The translations under genes were made by a program, and so were the position numbers. A model generated the notes under the pieces. That model ran no database searches, was not told the origin of the DNA, and saw only the letters and a program-made list of their open reading frames with translations. DNA of 64,000 nt, from NCBI RefSeq assembly GCF_900090195.1, contig NZ_LT607803.1, positions 558,001 to 622,000 on the forward strand, in the 5' to 3' direction. This DNA is from Variovorax sp. HW608 (GTDB lineage Bacteria > Pseudomonadota > Gammaproteobacteria > Burkholderiales > Burkholderiaceae_C). The stretch's first letter is position 1. Every line of letters begins with the position of its first letter. This document shows positions 1 to 8,869 of this stretch, one piece after another.

Positions 1-1404
1 GGCGAATACCTGCGTCGCTTCTGGCACCCGGTGTGCATGACGATCGAACTGACAGACACGCCCCGCTTCCTGAAGATCCTGGGCGAAGAACTGGTGTGCT
101 TTCGTGATGGCAGCGGCCGGATCGGCCTGCTGCATGCGCATTGTGTGCACCGCGGCGCATCGCTCGAATACGGCAAGATCGAGGAGCACGGGATCTCCTG
201 CTGCTACCACGGCATGGTTTTCGACGTGGACGGCACCTGCCTGCGCGTCCCGTTTCCGGAAGGAGAGGAAGAGGAGGGCGAGCGTTATCGCTGCTCCATC
301 CGCCAGGGCGCCTACAAGGCCTTTGAACGCCACGGCTTGGTGTTTGCCTACATGGGCCCGCCCGAAGAAGAGCCGCCTTTCCCCGAGTGGGAGGGCAACT
401 TCACCGTGGCCGAAGGCGACGAGCTCGTGCCCTACAGCAATTTCCAGCACGCCAACTGGCTGCAGGTGCAGGACAACTCGGCTGACAACTACCACACCAT
501 GGCCCTGCACGCGAAGCGGCAGGTGACCGGCGAGAACTACCAGGGCACCACTTTCGATGAGGTTGGAGCAGCCTCGATGGAAGTGCCGCCGGACATGCAG
601 TTCGTTCCGATTCATGGTGGCCGTGGGCTTGCCTGCGCGGGTGCTCGCCGTTCCGACGTCGACCACATGTACATCCGCATCCAGCACCAGGTGCTGCCCA
701 ACTTCAGCTTGCATGCGTACACATCGGAGGACGGCCATCAGAAGAAGCTGTTCGGCCGCTTCCACATGATTCGATGGACCGTGCCGGTGGATGACGTCAA
801 CAGCAAGATGATCGGCTGGCGAGTGATGGGGCCTGGCATCGACACGAGAGGAATCGGGGACAAGAGCCTGGTCGGCTACGAGACCATCGATTTCCTGGAA
901 GGCCAGGTGGCCATGCGCCGCCCCGAGCGGTTCGGCCAGTACAAGCTCGAGGACATGCCCCCCATCCCGGAAGACCACCGTGCCCGGCACAACTACAAGG
1001 AATGCCAGTATGCGCCCGGCGACTACGAGGCCATCATCAGCCAGCGCCCGATTGCAGTGCACTCGCTGGAGAACCCCACGAAGTTCGACGCTGGGCTGTA
1101 CATGTTCCGCAAGCTGCTTCGCGATGCGGTGCGCGGGAACAACCCCAACGCCGGGCCCGAGAAGTTTGCCGAGTGGCTGCGCGAAAGTGATGGCGCACCC
1201 AACAGCTACTGCTCGGGCAATGTGTTCGACCTGCCAGTCGGCCGCACCACGGAGGAAGAGGTCACGTTGCGTCGCCACCTGGCGCGTTCCGTCGTCCAAA
1301 TCCTGAATCAGGCCGATGGCATGAAGGGCAGCGAGCGCACCGCCTTCGTCAAGCAGAAGCTCGAAGAACTCCAGCAGGACGTACTGGCCCGGAGGCAGTC
1401 ATGA
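1..1404 (+). CDS. Rieske [2Fe-2S] aromatic ring-hydroxylating oxygenase, large subunit (5' end outside window)
   Basis: Terminal oxygenase subunit that uses electrons from its reductase to hydroxylate or demethylate an aromatic ring in the cytoplasm. The reading frame is open from base 1, so the start lies upstream and 467 residues are visible. Counting from the first visible residue, the Rieske cluster is CVH (48-50) with CCYH (67-70), and the mononuclear iron site contains DNYHTMALH, with His165 and His170. This is the phthalate 4,5-dioxygenase/vanillate demethylase-like layout. The stop overlaps the start of the reductase gene (ATGA), so the two form a translationally coupled pair. The substrate cannot be read from the sequence. 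Confidence 0.93.
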   Translation, partial: GEYLRRFWHPVCMTIELTDTPRFLKILGEELVCFRDGSGRIGLLHAHCVHRGASLEYGKIEEHGISCCYHGMVFDVDGTCLRVPFPEGEEEEGERYRCSIRQGAYKAFERHGLVFAYMGPPEEEPPFPEWEGNFTVAEGDELVPYSNFQHANWLQVQDNSADNYHTMALHAKRQVTGENYQGTTFDEVGAASMEVPPDMQFVPIHGGRGLACAGARRSDVDHMYIRIQHQVLPNFSLHAYTSEDGHQKKLFGRFHMIRWTVPVDDVNSKMIGWRVMGPGIDTRGIGDKSLVGYETIDFLEGQVAMRRPERFGQYKLEDMPPIPEDHRARHNYKECQYAPGDYEAIISQRPIAVHSLENPTKFDAGLYMFRKLLRDAVRGNNPNAGPEKFAEWLRESDGAPNSYCSGNVFDLPVGRTTEEEVTLRRHLARSVVQILNQADGMKGSERTAFVKQKLEELQQDVLARRQS

Positions 1405-2402
1405 ACGCGCCGATTCCTCTGAGCGTGCTGACGGAGCCGGTTGTTCCCGCGCAACTTCAATTGCAGGTGTGCGGCATACGGCTCCAGGCCGAGGGCATTC
1501 ACGCATTCGACCTCGCGCATCCTGACGGCGACGAGCTTCCGCAGGTGCAGGCAGGCTCGCACGTGGATGTGCACCTGCCAGGCGGGCTGGTCCGCTCATA
1601 CTCGCTGGCAGGCGATCCAAGTGACTGCTCTCGGTGGACCTTGGGCGTCCTTCGCGAAGCGAAAGGGCGAGGTGGCTCCAAAGCACTTCACGACCAAGTG
1701 CGAGTAGGAGAGCTCATCACCGTGGGCGCGCCGCGAAATGCCTTCGCACTGCTGGACGAAACGGAACATGCGATCTTGATTGCGGGGGGCATCGGCATCA
1801 CTCCGTTGAAGTCGATGGCCCACGTCCTCGCCAAGGAAGGACGCTCGTTCGAGTTGCACTATTGCGCGCGCACCTCGAAGCATGCGGCATTTGTCGAGGA
1901 ACTGTGCGACTTGATCCCGGATGAGCGCCTGAGCTTCCACTTCGACAATGGAGACCCCGCCGAGGGTCTGGACATCAAGGCACTGCTCGCCAAGCATGAG
2001 CCAGGCCATCACGTCTACTTCTGCGGTCCCGGCGGTTTCATGAAGGCATGCACCGAAGCCGCAAGTCACTGGCCCAAGGGCACTGTCCACAGTGAGCATT
2101 TCAAGGCTCCGGAGCCTGCAAAGACCAACAACACACCAAGCGGCGGCTTTGAAGTGAAGCTTGCCCGAAGTGGCATCAGCGTTCAGGTCGGGCCGGATCA
2201 GACCATCGTGCGCGCGATCGAACTTGCGGGCCAGAGAGTTCCGACGTCCTGCCTTTCGGGCCTCTGCGGAGCATGCAAGGTCGACTATCTGGAAGGTGAT
2301 GTCGACCATCAGGACTTCATTCTCAGCGACGAAGAGAAGCAACGCTGCCTGACGGTGTGCGTGTCTCGCGCGAAAAGCTCATGCCTGGTACTGGATCTGT
2401 AG
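1401..2402 (+). CDS. PDR/VanB-type oxidoreductase with C-terminal [2Fe-2S] ferredoxin domain
   Basis: Class IA reductase that passes electrons from NAD(P)H through FMN and a plant-type [2Fe-2S] cluster to the adjacent Rieske oxygenase. The 333-residue protein shows the flavin-binding RSYSL motif (65-69), the nucleotide-binding GGIGITP loop (129-135), CGPGGFM near 208-214, and a ferredoxin domain with Cys284, Cys289, Cys292 and Cys320. Length and domain order (FMN, NAD, ferredoxin) match phthalate dioxygenase reductase and VanB. The start codon overlaps the oxygenase stop. About 700 bases of non-coding DNA follow, so this gene probably ends the transcription unit. Confidence 0.93.
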   Translation: MNAPIPLSVLTEPVVPAQLQLQVCGIRLQAEGIHAFDLAHPDGDELPQVQAGSHVDVHLPGGLVRSYSLAGDPSDCSRWTLGVLREAKGRGGSKALHDQVRVGELITVGAPRNAFALLDETEHAILIAGGIGITPLKSMAHVLAKEGRSFELHYCARTSKHAAFVEELCDLIPDERLSFHFDNGDPAEGLDIKALLAKHEPGHHVYFCGPGGFMKACTEAASHWPKGTVHSEHFKAPEPAKTNNTPSGGFEVKLARSGISVQVGPDQTIVRAIELAGQRVPTSCLSGLCGACKVDYLEGDVDHQDFILSDEEKQRCLTVCVSRAKSSCLVLDL

Positions 2403-2599
2403 GGCCTGACTCACGACCCGAGGCCAGGGTGAACTTTCATTTCAGGCGTTAGAGATCCGCCTGCCGTCGCAGTGCCGAGACTCGGTGCAAGAGCCTGCCC
2501 GACCACTTCGACAAGCTCGTACACGCCAGACGTTGGCTGTTGAGACTGTCTCCGAAGTCGTGCGCTAGACAGCACACATTCACGTCCCAAGGCCCAGAA

Positions 2600-2620
2600 T
2601 TAATTCGACCATCGAATTTA
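2600..2620. promoter_or_regulatory. Putative ROK-family operator, copy A
   Basis: Inverted repeat TTAATTCG-ACCAT-CGAATTTA with 7 of 8 arm positions matching across a 5-base spacer. The same pattern recurs at 2845-2865 and 8838-8858, next to a ROK regulator. This copy lacks the upstream TATTCCCTAGTGA block seen with the other two, so it may be an auxiliary site. Confidence 0.55.
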
Positions 2621-2808
2621 GGTGCGAGGAGACCAAGAGACGTATGCCATGCCAGTGGCATGTGAATGCCTTGCGGCGGCTGTTGGTCGGACCAACGGGG
2701 GTCCAGATCTTGACCTGTCTTGACGGGCCAAGCCACGGCCCCGCATCTCGTCTTGGGAGACACGTCGGGAGATCTAACGCACCAGAGGCGATTCCGCCCC
2801 ACTTGGGG

Positions 2809-2865
2809 TATTCCCTAGTGACCGCGGCGCCTACCGATGGCACATTAATTCGGCCATCAAACTAA
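2809..2865 (+). promoter_or_regulatory. Conserved promoter/operator block upstream of GH5 gene (operator copy B)
   Basis: TATTCCCTAGTGA (2809-2821) is followed exactly 36 bases start-to-start by the inverted repeat TTAATTCG-GCCAT-CAAACTAA (2845-2865), with TGGCACATT just before it. The block before the ABC transporter (8802-8858) has the same two elements with identical spacing. This points to a shared promoter and operator bound by the neighbouring ROK repressor. Binding is inferred. Confidence 0.65.
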
Positions 2866-3100
2866 TTACGGCGATGAGGCTCGGATCGTTGCCTTGCCCT
2901 TGCATGACAGGGGGTCGCCCGCCGGCGAATTGGGAGTTGGTTGAGGCCGGTGGACCAGGCGGAGAGCGCTGAAGGTCTGGATTTGAAAGGCGTCGGTTCT
3001 TCTGCCCGTCAACTCACACGAATGGGAACGCAGTGGAAGCACGCAAAGATGTCCGATGCTTCGATCAGCAAAAGTCTTACTGAAACTAAGGAGATACAAG

Positions 3101-4564
3101 ATGGAATTTCTAAGCGTTAAGGGAAATCAGATCGTCAATCCCCAGGGAAAGAGCATTCGACTCAGAGGTACCTGTGTCGGTGGCTGGATGAACATGGAGG
3201 ACTTCATCAACGGCTACTCTGGTGCGGAGCACACGCTCAGAGTCGAGATGGCTGAGGTTCTGGGACCCTCGAAAGCCGAGTTCTTCTTCGAGCGTTTTCA
3301 CGACCACTTCTTCAATGAGTCCGACATCGAGTACATGCGGCGCCTGGGCATGACGGTCGTCAGGTTGCCGCTGAACTATCGGCACTTTGAGGACGATATG
3401 CATCCCTTCGTCTACAAAGAGAGTGGTTTCCAAAGGTTGACCCAAGTATTGCGCTGGTGCGAGAAGCATGGCCTCTACGCGATACTCGACCTCCACGCGG
3501 TCCAGGGTTCCCAGAACGTGCACTGGCATTCGGATAACGCCAACAGACACGGCCTCTTCTGGAGCAACGCTAACTTCCAAGACAGGTTCGTCGCCCTCTG
3601 GAAGGAAATTGCGACCCGCTACCAGAACGACGCGGTTGTTGCGGGATTCAATGTGATGAACGAGCCTTGCGTCAACAATCGTTCCGGCGACCTGCCTTGG
3701 AACATCTACAAAAACTATCGTCCCGCCTGGGATCTCATGAATGCGGTGCACAGGCGGGTCGTTGGCGCAATCAGGGAAGTCGATGCGAAGCACATCATCT
3801 TTCTGGAGGGCGACCGATATTCGATCCAGTTCGCGGGCCTTGAAGCGCCGTTTGCGGAAAACCTTGTCTACAGCAGCCACAACTACACAGTTGCAGGTTT
3901 TGGTCCAGGTCAGTACCCCGGAACGATCAACGCCGGTCCCCCACGAAGCTCCGGCCCAGAACATTGGGACTTTGAAAGGCAAGAGAGCACATTTCTGAAT
4001 CAAGAGGGTACGGTGTACACAAAGAAGCACAACGTACCGCTTTGGGTCGGAGAGTTCGGATCGGTCTATAACGGACTTGCGTCGGAAGTGCCGGATCGAC
4101 TTCGAGCGATGGATGACCAGATTGCGATCTTCGAGCGTCATGATGCCCATTGGACTACCTGGACCTACAAAGACGTTGGAGTGATGGGTCTGGTGGTTCT
4201 CGACCCCGAGTCTGAATACCGCGCGCGGGTTGGCGACTTCATCAAGAAGAAGGAACAACTTGGAGCAGATGATTGGATGGCATGGATGCCCCCGACGCCG
4301 GTGAAGCAGGCAACCGCGCGTCTGGCTCAGCAGATCTACGATGTCATCGGAGACGACGAGATAGAGCGAGACTTCAGCCAGACATGCTTTAGTGCGGCCG
4401 TGCTTTGCTTCTATACCAGTGCTTTGATGCAGCGAACCTACGCGCGGCTGTTCAAGAATTCATCCGAGGCGGAGATCGATCGAATCCTGAGTTCTTTCTC
4501 GCTAAAGAACTGCCGCGTAGATGAGCGCCTCACGGCTATCGTGAAGAAGCACTGCGCTGCCTGA
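3101..4564 (+). CDS. Glycoside hydrolase family 5 (cellulase-fold) protein
   Basis: Retaining (alpha/beta)8-barrel glycosidase of 487 residues. The acid/base glutamate is visible in NVMNEP (Glu188) and the nucleophile in LWVGEFGS (Glu318). Other family landmarks are VRLPLNY near 87-93 and [12 protein letters not shown] near 128-139. The start was placed at 3101 because AAGGAGAT lies 5 bases before it; an earlier in-frame ATG at 3056 lacks such a site. There is no signal peptide, so it probably cleaves an imported beta-glycoside in the cytoplasm. It shares its upstream regulatory block with the sugar ABC transporter, which links the two functionally. The exact substrate is not predictable. Confidence 0.9.
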   Translation: MEFLSVKGNQIVNPQGKSIRLRGTCVGGWMNMEDFINGYSGAEHTLRVEMAEVLGPSKAEFFFERFHDHFFNESDIEYMRRLGMTVVRLPLNYRHFEDDMHPFVYKESGFQRLTQVLRWCEKHGLYAILDLHAVQGSQNVHWHSDNANRHGLFWSNANFQDRFVALWKEIATRYQNDAVVAGFNVMNEPCVNNRSGDLPWNIYKNYRPAWDLMNAVHRRVVGAIREVDAKHIIFLEGDRYSIQFAGLEAPFAENLVYSSHNYTVAGFGPGQYPGTINAGPPRSSGPEHWDFERQESTFLNQEGTVYTKKHNVPLWVGEFGSVYNGLASEVPDRLRAMDDQIAIFERHDAHWTTWTYKDVGVMGLVVLDPESEYRARVGDFIKKKEQLGADDWMAWMPPTPVKQATARLAQQIYDVIGDDEIERDFSQTCFSAAVLCFYTSALMQRTYARLFKNSSEAEIDRILSSFSLKNCRVDERLTAIVKKHCAA

Positions 4565-4585
4565 CAAAGGGAGAACTGATCCGTT

Positions 4586-4617
4586 GACGGCGGTCGCCCC
4601 TCGGGGGCCTGACCGTC
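4586..4617 (+). terminator. Possible hairpin between GH5 and aldehyde dehydrogenase genes
   Basis: GGTC-GCCCC can pair with GGGGC-CT-GACC around a TCG loop, with a 2-base bulge and outer GAC/GTC pairs. There is no clear T-run after it, so it may be an attenuator or RNA-processing hairpin rather than a full terminator. Confidence 0.3.
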
Positions 4618-4643
4618 TTCGGATCAACCTTGGAGATCACCAT

Positions 4644-6125
4644 ATGACAACAGCGACCGCCACCCCCTGCGGCCACGTCACCGCCACCGCCAGCTACCCC
4701 GATACGCGTCTTCTGATCAACAACGAATGGTGCGACGCGGACGGCGGCAAGACGCTGGACGTATACAACCCCGCAACTGGCAAGGCGATTGGCAAGGTGG
4801 CCCGTGCCGGCATTGCCGACCTGAACCGCGCGCTGGAGGCCGCCCAGAAGGGCTTCGAGATCTGGCGCAGGACCCCGGCGACCGAGCGTGCCGCCATCAT
4901 GCGCAAGGCCGCTGCCTTGCTGCGTGAGCGCGCCGCGGACATTGGTCGCATCCTCACCCAGGAGCAGGGCAAGCCCTTTGTCGAGGCTCGCGCAGAATGC
5001 ATCGCCGGTGCTGACATCATTGAATGGTTTGCCGACGAAGGCCGTCGCGTGTATGGCCGCATCGTGCCGTCGCGCAACCTGGCGGCCCAGCAGCTGGTGA
5101 TCAAGGAGCCGGTGGGCCCCGTGGCCGCCTTCACGCCCTGGAACTTCCCCATCAATCAGATCGTGCGCAAGCTCGGCGCGGCGCTGGCCAGCGGCTGCTC
5201 CTTCCTATGTAAGGCCCCGGAAGAAACCCCGGCCTCGCCCGCTGCGCTCCTTCAGTGCTTCGTGGACGCCGGCATCCCGGCCGGCGTGATTGGCCTGGTC
5301 TATGGCGACCCGGCTGAAATCTCCAGCTACCTGATTCCGCAGCCCGTCATCCGCAAGGTGACCTTCACCGGCTCCACGCCGGTGGGCAAGCAACTGGCCG
5401 CCATTGCCGGCCAGCACATGAAGCGCGCCACCATGGAATTGGGCGGCCACGCCCCCGTGATCGTGGCGGCCGATGCCGACATCGCCCTTGCGGTGAAGGC
5501 TGCCGGCGCGGCCAAGTTCCGCAATGCGGGCCAAGTCTGCATTTCGCCCACCCGCTTCCTGGTGCACAACAGCATCCGTGCCGAGTTCGCCAAGGCGCTG
5601 ACGGCGCAGACCGAACAGCTCAAGATCGGCGACGGCCTGGCCGAAGGCACCACGCTCGGCCCCCTGGCCAACGCGCGCCGCATCACCGCCATGGACAAGA
5701 TCCTGCAGGACGCCCGCGCCACCGGCGCCAAGGTGCTGACCGGCGGCGGGCGCGTGGGCAGCGAAGGCAACTTTTTCGCGCCCACGGTACTGGACGAGGT
5801 GTCGCTGCAGGCCGATGTGTTCAACAACGAGCCCTTTGGCCCCATCGCCGCCATCCGCGGCTTCGACACGCTGGAAGAAGCGATTGCTGAAGCCAATCGC
5901 CTGCCTTTCGGCCTGGCCGGCTACGCCTTCACGCAGTCCATCAAGAACGCGCACCTGCTGTCGCAATCGGTGGAAGTTGGCATGCTGTGGATCAACCAAC
6001 CGGCCGCGCCCTCGCCCGAGATGCCGTTCGGCGGCGTGAAGGATTCGGGCTACGGCTCCGAAGGCGGCCCGGAAGCCATGGAGGCTTATCTGGTGACCAA
6101 GGCCGTGTCGATCATGGCCGTCTGA
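4644..6125 (+). CDS. NAD(P)-dependent aldehyde dehydrogenase, probable 2-oxoglutarate semialdehyde (2,5-dioxopentanoate) dehydrogenase
   Basis: ALDH-superfamily enzyme of 493 residues with Glu265 (TMELGGHAP) and catalytic Cys299 (NAGQVCIS). It resembles the succinate-semialdehyde/2-oxoglutarate-semialdehyde dehydrogenase branch. ATG 4644 was chosen because GGAG at 4632-4635 precedes it; the frame stays open upstream without a good ribosome binding site. With the FAH dehydratase, SDR, SMP-30 and IlvD genes nearby, it supplies the last step of a Weimberg-type pathway: 2-oxoglutarate semialdehyde to 2-oxoglutarate. Substrate choice is inferred from context; a GabD-type role remains possible. Confidence 0.88.
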   Translation: MTTATATPCGHVTATASYPDTRLLINNEWCDADGGKTLDVYNPATGKAIGKVARAGIADLNRALEAAQKGFEIWRRTPATERAAIMRKAAALLRERAADIGRILTQEQGKPFVEARAECIAGADIIEWFADEGRRVYGRIVPSRNLAAQQLVIKEPVGPVAAFTPWNFPINQIVRKLGAALASGCSFLCKAPEETPASPAALLQCFVDAGIPAGVIGLVYGDPAEISSYLIPQPVIRKVTFTGSTPVGKQLAAIAGQHMKRATMELGGHAPVIVAADADIALAVKAAGAAKFRNAGQVCISPTRFLVHNSIRAEFAKALTAQTEQLKIGDGLAEGTTLGPLANARRITAMDKILQDARATGAKVLTGGGRVGSEGNFFAPTVLDEVSLQADVFNNEPFGPIAAIRGFDTLEEAIAEANRLPFGLAGYAFTQSIKNAHLLSQSVEVGMLWINQPAAPSPEMPFGGVKDSGYGSEGGPEAMEAYLVTKAVSIMAV

Positions 6126-6177
6126 ATCCCTCGCAGGGGAAGACGGCGTGGAGGGGCCCGCCGCGCTACGGCCTATC

Positions 6178-7233
6178 TCATTGCACGTTGCAGGCGCGCC
6201 TTTCCTTTGCACTTTGCGCGATGGCATCCAGGGTAGCCGCGTTGTCCAGACTGGCCTTTGCTGCACGTTCGATGGCGTCGAAGTCGCGCTCCGCAATGAC
6301 CTTTGCGAACGCCTCTGCGGCGAAACGAAAGCCGCTCCCGGCGCCACAACGAATGTCCTCAAACGGAATCGCCAGAGGCGTGCCGCGGCGAACGCGCAGT
6401 TGGCTGGGGAGGTACCCGAAGGGGTGGCCGCCGGCATTCACACTCGTATGGTTCAAGAATTCTGTTGTGATTGAGCCTTGCGTGCCCACGATATGGGCCA
6501 GTCGATGATTCGCTGTGTCCATCGCGCATGAGAGCTGGGCGCGAGCGCCGTCAGCATAGTAGAGGGTGGCCGCCAGGCTCATGTCAACACCGGACTCGTC
6601 CCACGAGGCATCAGCTTGCACGCGCTGCGGTGCACAGCCCATGACCAGTCGGATCAGGCTCAGCGGATAGCTGCCGGCGTCCAACAGTGCGCCGCCGCCC
6701 AGTTCGGGATTCATCCTGATGTTGCCTTGCGGGCTGGATAGGGTGAAACCAAAGCTCGCCTGGATTGAGCGGACCCTTCCAATCGCGCCCTGGCGCAACA
6801 GGTCAAGCATTGCGCCGGTTTGCGGCTGAAAGTAGTAGGGAAAGGCCTCGAGCAGCATGACGCCGTGCCGCTTTGCGGCATCGAACATGGCCCCTGCTTC
6901 ATCGCGACGCAAGGCCAGTGGCTTCTCACACAGCACGTGCTTGCCGGCCTCGGCGGCCTTGATCGCCCATTCGGCATGCAAGCTATTGGGAAGTGGCACG
7001 TAGACCGCGTCGATCTCGTCGTCGGAGAGCAATGCCTCGTAGCTGCCGTAATGGCGGCCGATGCCTTGGGCCACAGCGAAGGCAGCTGCTGTGTCTGGAC
7101 TGCGGCTTGCGACGGCAACGACGCGCGCTTGCTGGCTCGGCGCCACGTCGCGCGAGAACTGCTTGGCGATATTGGCGCAACCCAGGATGCCGATGCGAAG
7201 AGGTGAGGTAGCTCTAGTAGGGGTAGGGGTCAT
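6178..7233 (-). CDS. Gfo/Idh/MocA-family NAD(P)-dependent oxidoreductase
   Basis: A 351-residue sugar or polyol dehydrogenase-like protein. The N-terminus carries a Rossmann motif (GILGCANIAKQF near residue 14), then CEKPLAL near 100-106 with the family's conserved Lys, followed by the C-terminal alpha/beta domain. Members oxidise or reduce sugars, inositols and their phosphates. It is transcribed away from the aldehyde dehydrogenase and in the same direction as the ROK regulator. It may provide an alternative sugar 1-dehydrogenase for the locus, but that is inference. Confidence 0.88.
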   Translation of the reverse strand: MTPTPTRATSPLRIGILGCANIAKQFSRDVAPSQQARVVAVASRSPDTAAAFAVAQGIGRHYGSYEALLSDDEIDAVYVPLPNSLHAEWAIKAAEAGKHVLCEKPLALRRDEAGAMFDAAKRHGVMLLEAFPYYFQPQTGAMLDLLRQGAIGRVRSIQASFGFTLSSPQGNIRMNPELGGGALLDAGSYPLSLIRLVMGCAPQRVQADASWDESGVDMSLAATLYYADGARAQLSCAMDTANHRLAHIVGTQGSITTEFLNHTSVNAGGHPFGYLPSQLRVRRGTPLAIPFEDIRCGAGSGFRFAAEAFAKVIAERDFDAIERAAKASLDNAATLDAIAQSAKERRACNVQ

Positions 7234-7402
7234 GATGTAGTTCGGCGATTTAGGTCAAGTGGCGAACGAGTGGTGAAAGCTCTAGACGACCACCACCGGT
7301 TGGTCAGGCGAAAAAGAGGATGATTTGACGTCGCTGGCAAGTGGACGGATCCGTGAAAAGGCCGGTCTCCTGGGGGCATCCGCCGCATGCACTGAGCGCG
7401 TT

Positions 7403-8662
7403 TCAAACAGAATCCGGGGCCGGCACGTATTGCGAGTGAAGGGCAGGCTGGTGGGGGTTGAACATCGCGTGTAAAACGAATGCGGCACCGCCAACGGCGG
7501 TAGCCAGATCCGAGTGCCGGGCCGTTTTCACCACCGGGGCTATCAGACCGGCCCTTTCTGCGTACCGGGAGAGTACTTCGGACGCTGCATCGAGAAGCGT
7601 GTCTCCGCCGAAGGTCACCGTCTCGCCGCCCAACACGATCACCTGCGGGTTGAAGGTGGTCCAGACGTTCTGGAGCAGCACGCCGAGATAGGCACCCGCT
7701 CTCGCGAAAGCGGCCCGGGTCGCCGGATTGCGGCTGCTCATGCGCGCGCGCAGCGCACGCCGGTCGATGACGTCGTCCTGAAAGCAACCCGCCGCGGCCG
7801 CGATGGCCTTGAGCCCGATGTACGCCTCCGCACATCCGAGCCGACCGCACGAGCAGGGCTGCCCTTCGATCACGAGCGTGGTGTGGCCGATCTCGCCCGC
7901 TGAACCGCTGGCACCCGTGAACAGCGCGTGGTTGAGGATGATGCCCGCGCCGACGCCAACGCCGCAGCTCACGTAGACCAGCGGATCGTCGACCGGTCTC
8001 TCGCAAAACTCGGTCTCGCCGACGGCCGCCAGGTCGGCTTCGTTGTGATAGTAGACAGGGACGTCCGCCAGGCCCGCCTGTGCCAGTTCGGCGCCCAGCC
8101 GGCGGCCGATCTCGACATGGCGCCAGCCGATGTTCGGCGCGAATTCCAGCATGCCCGAACGCTTGTCGACCGGGCCATGCAGCCCGACACCGATGCCCAG
8201 CAGGCGCGAACCGCCGCGTGCCATCTTGGCGGAAAGCGCGGTGGCCATCTCGACGAGTTGGTGACAGGCCTCGTCCGGGTCCTTCGACCGGAGCGCAGCC
8301 TGGCTCGCCTCGAGGATTTCCCCGTGGATCGAAGTCGCCACGACCCGGATTGCATCCGGTCCAAGGTCGACGCCGAGCAGGACCATGTCCTTTCCTGCGA
8401 GCTTCAAAGGCGTGGGCCGGCGTCCGGCTGTGCCGGTGACGAACGCATCGGCTTCGACCAGCCATCCTTCATCGATGAGTTCCTTGATGAGCAGACTGAC
8501 GGTGGATCGCGTCAAGCCGCTGCGCTCAGACAGGTCAGCGCGGGAGATGCCAGCGTGCTCGCGAAGCAGGCGAAGCAGGGCAATGCGATTGATGCTTTTG
8601 ACATAGGCCTGGTCTCCCGTGACCGGAGATGGCGTGGAAATCTTCTTCCTTTGCTCTCGCAC
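7403..8662 (-). CDS. ROK-family transcriptional regulator
   Basis: Sugar-responsive repressor with an N-terminal winged helix-turn-helix (ISRADLSERSGLTRSTVSLL) and a C-terminal ROK domain. The zinc motif CSCGRLGCAE and a DLGPDAIR phosphate-loop motif are visible. An upstream ATG at 8722 is in frame, but that would place the palindrome TTAGTCGAACTAA (8677-8689) inside the gene. The GTG at 8662, with AGG about 8 bases upstream, gives a 419-residue protein and leaves the palindrome as an autoregulatory site. It is divergent from the sugar ABC operon and is the natural candidate to bind the repeats at 2600, 2845 and 8838. The inducer is probably a sugar of this pathway. Confidence 0.85.
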   Translation of the reverse strand: MREQRKKISTPSPVTGDQAYVKSINRIALLRLLREHAGISRADLSERSGLTRSTVSLLIKELIDEGWLVEADAFVTGTAGRRPTPLKLAGKDMVLLGVDLGPDAIRVVATSIHGEILEASQAALRSKDPDEACHQLVEMATALSAKMARGGSRLLGIGVGLHGPVDKRSGMLEFAPNIGWRHVEIGRRLGAELAQAGLADVPVYYHNEADLAAVGETEFCERPVDDPLVYVSCGVGVGAGIILNHALFTGASGSAGEIGHTTLVIEGQPCSCGRLGCAEAYIGLKAIAAAAGCFQDDVIDRRALRARMSSRNPATRAAFARAGAYLGVLLQNVWTTFNPQVIVLGGETVTFGGDTLLDAASEVLSRYAERAGLIAPVVKTARHSDLATAVGGAAFVLHAMFNPHQPALHSQYVPAPDSV

Positions 8663-8676
8663 GTGCTTTATGCCTG

Positions 8677-8689
8677 TTAGTCGAACTAA
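8677..8689. promoter_or_regulatory. Palindrome before the ROK gene (possible autoregulatory site)
   Basis: TTAGT-CGA-ACTAA, 5-base arms around a 3-base centre. The TTAGT arm resembles the half-sites of the longer operators nearby. It lies immediately upstream of the preferred ROK start. Confidence 0.4.
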
Positions 8690-8801
8690 TGGTCTCGCGC
8701 TTCGATCTGATGGGTGGGTCATAAGCGATTCTATTGGTTCGCTGCCGAGATTGGAGCCTGTAAAAGGCTAGCTTCAATCGCGAAATTTTGCACTATCAGT
8801 G

Positions 8802-8858
8802 TATTCCCTAGTGATCATGCCGCTCCCTCATGGCACATTTGTTCGCCCATCAAACAAA
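8802..8858 (+). promoter_or_regulatory. Conserved promoter/operator block upstream of sugar ABC operon (operator copy C)
   Basis: TATTCCCTAGTGA (8802-8814) is followed, 36 bases start-to-start, by the inverted repeat TTTGTTCG-CCCAT-CAAACAAA (8838-8858), with 7 of 8 arm matches. Element order and spacing equal those at 2809-2865. The operator ends 11 bases before the binding-protein ATG, so a bound repressor would block transcription or initiation. Confidence 0.7.
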
Positions 8859-8869
8859 TTGGAGACACG

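Larger units (their letters stand above)
2403..3100. other. Long intergenic region carrying two putative ROK operators
   Basis: I see no convincing gene here. The region separates the Rieske pair from the sugar locus. It holds inverted repeats at 2600-2620 and 2845-2865 and a 15-base near-palindrome, CATGCCAGTGGCATG, at about 2648-2662. The last 235 bases before the GH5 start carry no obvious further element except the ribosome binding site AAGGAGAT at 3088-3095. Confidence 0.6.

Noticed and set aside
3110-4258. 382-codon minus-strand frame opposite GH5
   Set aside because: Plus strand carries intact GH5 catalytic residues and a ribosome binding site; the minus frame has neither start signal nor family features.
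5205-6437. Long open frame on the minus strand opposite the aldehyde dehydrogenase
   Set aside because: It is a high-GC antisense shadow with Ala/Gly/Arg-rich composition and no domain; the plus-strand gene has a full ALDH active site.
2841-8846. TGGCAC in both shared promoter blocks as a sigma-54 -24 box
   Set aside because: The expected TTGC at the right distance is absent (TTCG instead, and the GC falls one base off), and no sigma-54 activator is adjacent.
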